Shown here: positions 5,398 to 5,660 of the stretch, in pieces
Layout of the letters: each line of letters starts with the position of its first letter
Numbering within the stretch: the first letter of the stretch is position 1
Source: an uncultured Bacillota bacterium
GTDB taxonomy: Bacteria > Bacillota_I > Bacilli_A > RFN20 > CAG-449
DNA: 5,660 bases
Assembly: GCA_905204225.1 (NCBI GenBank)
Contig: CAJKZK010000108.1
Location: 1 to 5,660, forward strand
Direction of reading: 5' to 3'
The notes under the pieces: generated by a model
The model's database searches: none
Seen by the model: only the letters and a program-made list of their open reading frames with translations
What the model was told of the DNA's origin: nothing
Position numbers and translations under genes: made by a program

Positions 5398-5420
5398 TAC
5401 TAATGCTGACCTACTAATGC
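5398..5420 (+). repeat. 9-bp direct repeat at the tRNA 5' end
   Basis: TACTAATGC occurs at 5398-5406 and again at 5412-5420, 14 nt apart. The second copy runs two bases into the tRNA. It may be a small duplication of the pre-tRNA leader or chance. Confidence 0.4.
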
Positions 5421-5492
5421 GAGCGTAGTTCAGTGGTAGAACACAACCTTGCCAAGGTTGCTATGCGGGTTCGATTCCCGTCGCTCGCTCCA
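5419..5492 (+). tRNA. tRNA-Gly (anticodon GCC)
   Basis: The 74-nt cloverleaf is complete. The acceptor stem GCGAGCG (5419-5425) pairs perfectly with CGCTCGC (5482-5488). The D arm is GTTC/GAAC with loop AGTGGTA. The anticodon stem CAACC/GGTTG encloses loop TTGCCAA with anticodon GCC at 5451-5453. The T arm GCGGG/CCCGT has loop TTCGATT and one G-T pair. The discriminator base is T5489, as expected for glycine, and the CCA end is encoded (5490-5492). It reads GGC and GGT codons. It has its own promoter and terminator, so it is an independent single-tRNA unit. Confidence 0.97.
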
Positions 5493-5504
5493 TTATAGTT
5501 AAGT

Positions 5505-5537
5505 ATAGCCGATACCAAAATATCGGCTATTTTTTTT
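5505..5537 (+). terminator. intrinsic terminator of tRNA-Gly
   Basis: ATAGCCGATA (5505-5514), loop CCAAAA, TATCGGCTAT (5521-5530): a perfect 10-bp stem followed by a run of eight T (5530-5537), 12 nt after the tRNA CCA end. Confidence 0.95.
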
Positions 5538-5660
5538 ATTATAAATAGTAGTAGGAATACCTTTAGATAATATTAAATCATTATATTACTATAAATCCTG
5601 TTTATTCGTATACGTCAAAATTTAACACACTTACAAAAAAATAATAAATCGCTATTCTAG
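5538..5660. other. AT-rich tail without recognisable features
   Basis: No open frame with a start signal, RNA or strong hairpin was seen on either strand. The last bases GCTATTCTA (5651-5659) repeat a 9-mer lying just before the tRNA -10 box (5383-5391), so they could belong to a promoter of a further gene beyond the window, but no matching -35 is placed correctly. Confidence 0.5.

Noticed and set aside
5607..5614. CGTATACG palindrome in the right-hand tail
   Set aside because: Eight bases with no neighbouring gene, promoter or repeat copy; too short to interpret.
5419..5660. tRNA-Gly as an integration site for a mobile element
   Set aside because: No integrase gene and no duplicated copy of the tRNA 3' end is present in the window.

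Overview
The window is about 5.7 kb of very AT-rich bacterial DNA. It suggests a low-GC Gram-positive-type bacterium (Bacillota or a non-mycoplasma relative of the Mycoplasmatota). Shine-Dalgarno sites are of AAGGAGG type, promoters are TTGnnn/TATAAT, and genes are densely packed with A/T-ending codons. All 17 visible tryptophans are TGG and all five stops are TAA, so nothing indicates the UGA=Trp code of Mycoplasma/Spiroplasma. Rubrerythrin next to a thioredoxin points to an anaerobic or microaerobic lifestyle. The exact lineage cannot be fixed from the sequence alone.

Layout, left to right, all protein genes on the + strand. (1) The 3' part of a half-size ABC exporter, open at the left edge. 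(2) Rubrerythrin, after a short gap with no visible terminator. (3) Thioredoxin, with a perfect Shine-Dalgarno and an unusual CNPC active site, closed by a strong hairpin terminator that can work in both directions. (4) A 288-nt non-coding gap holding a GC-rich structured island in extremely AT-rich surroundings. The island is best explained as a small RNA on the minus strand, with its own promoter, starting at the foot of a hairpin and ending in the shared terminator. (5) Glycerol kinase glpK, with a textbook promoter and a leader of only about 12 nt. (6) A D12-class DNA adenine methyltransferase without a Shine-Dalgarno, whose extended -10 box would start transcription exactly at the ATG, so a leaderless mRNA is predicted. 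(7) tRNA-Gly(GCC) with encoded CCA, a consensus promoter and a perfect terminator. The last ~120 bases hold nothing recognisable.

Functionally, rubrerythrin and thioredoxin form a plausible peroxide/thiol redox pair, perhaps partly co-transcribed with the exporter. GlpK feeds glycerol into glycolysis or lipid synthesis, but no glpF, glpD/glpO or regulator gene is visible. It also appears to lack the loop that carries the HPr-phosphorylated histidine in typical Bacilli enzymes. The methyltransferase has no restriction partner in view.

The items most worth follow-up are the candidate small RNA at 2443-2548, the predicted leaderless methyltransferase mRNA, and the shortened regulatory loop in GlpK. 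No complete novel multi-gene system is evident.
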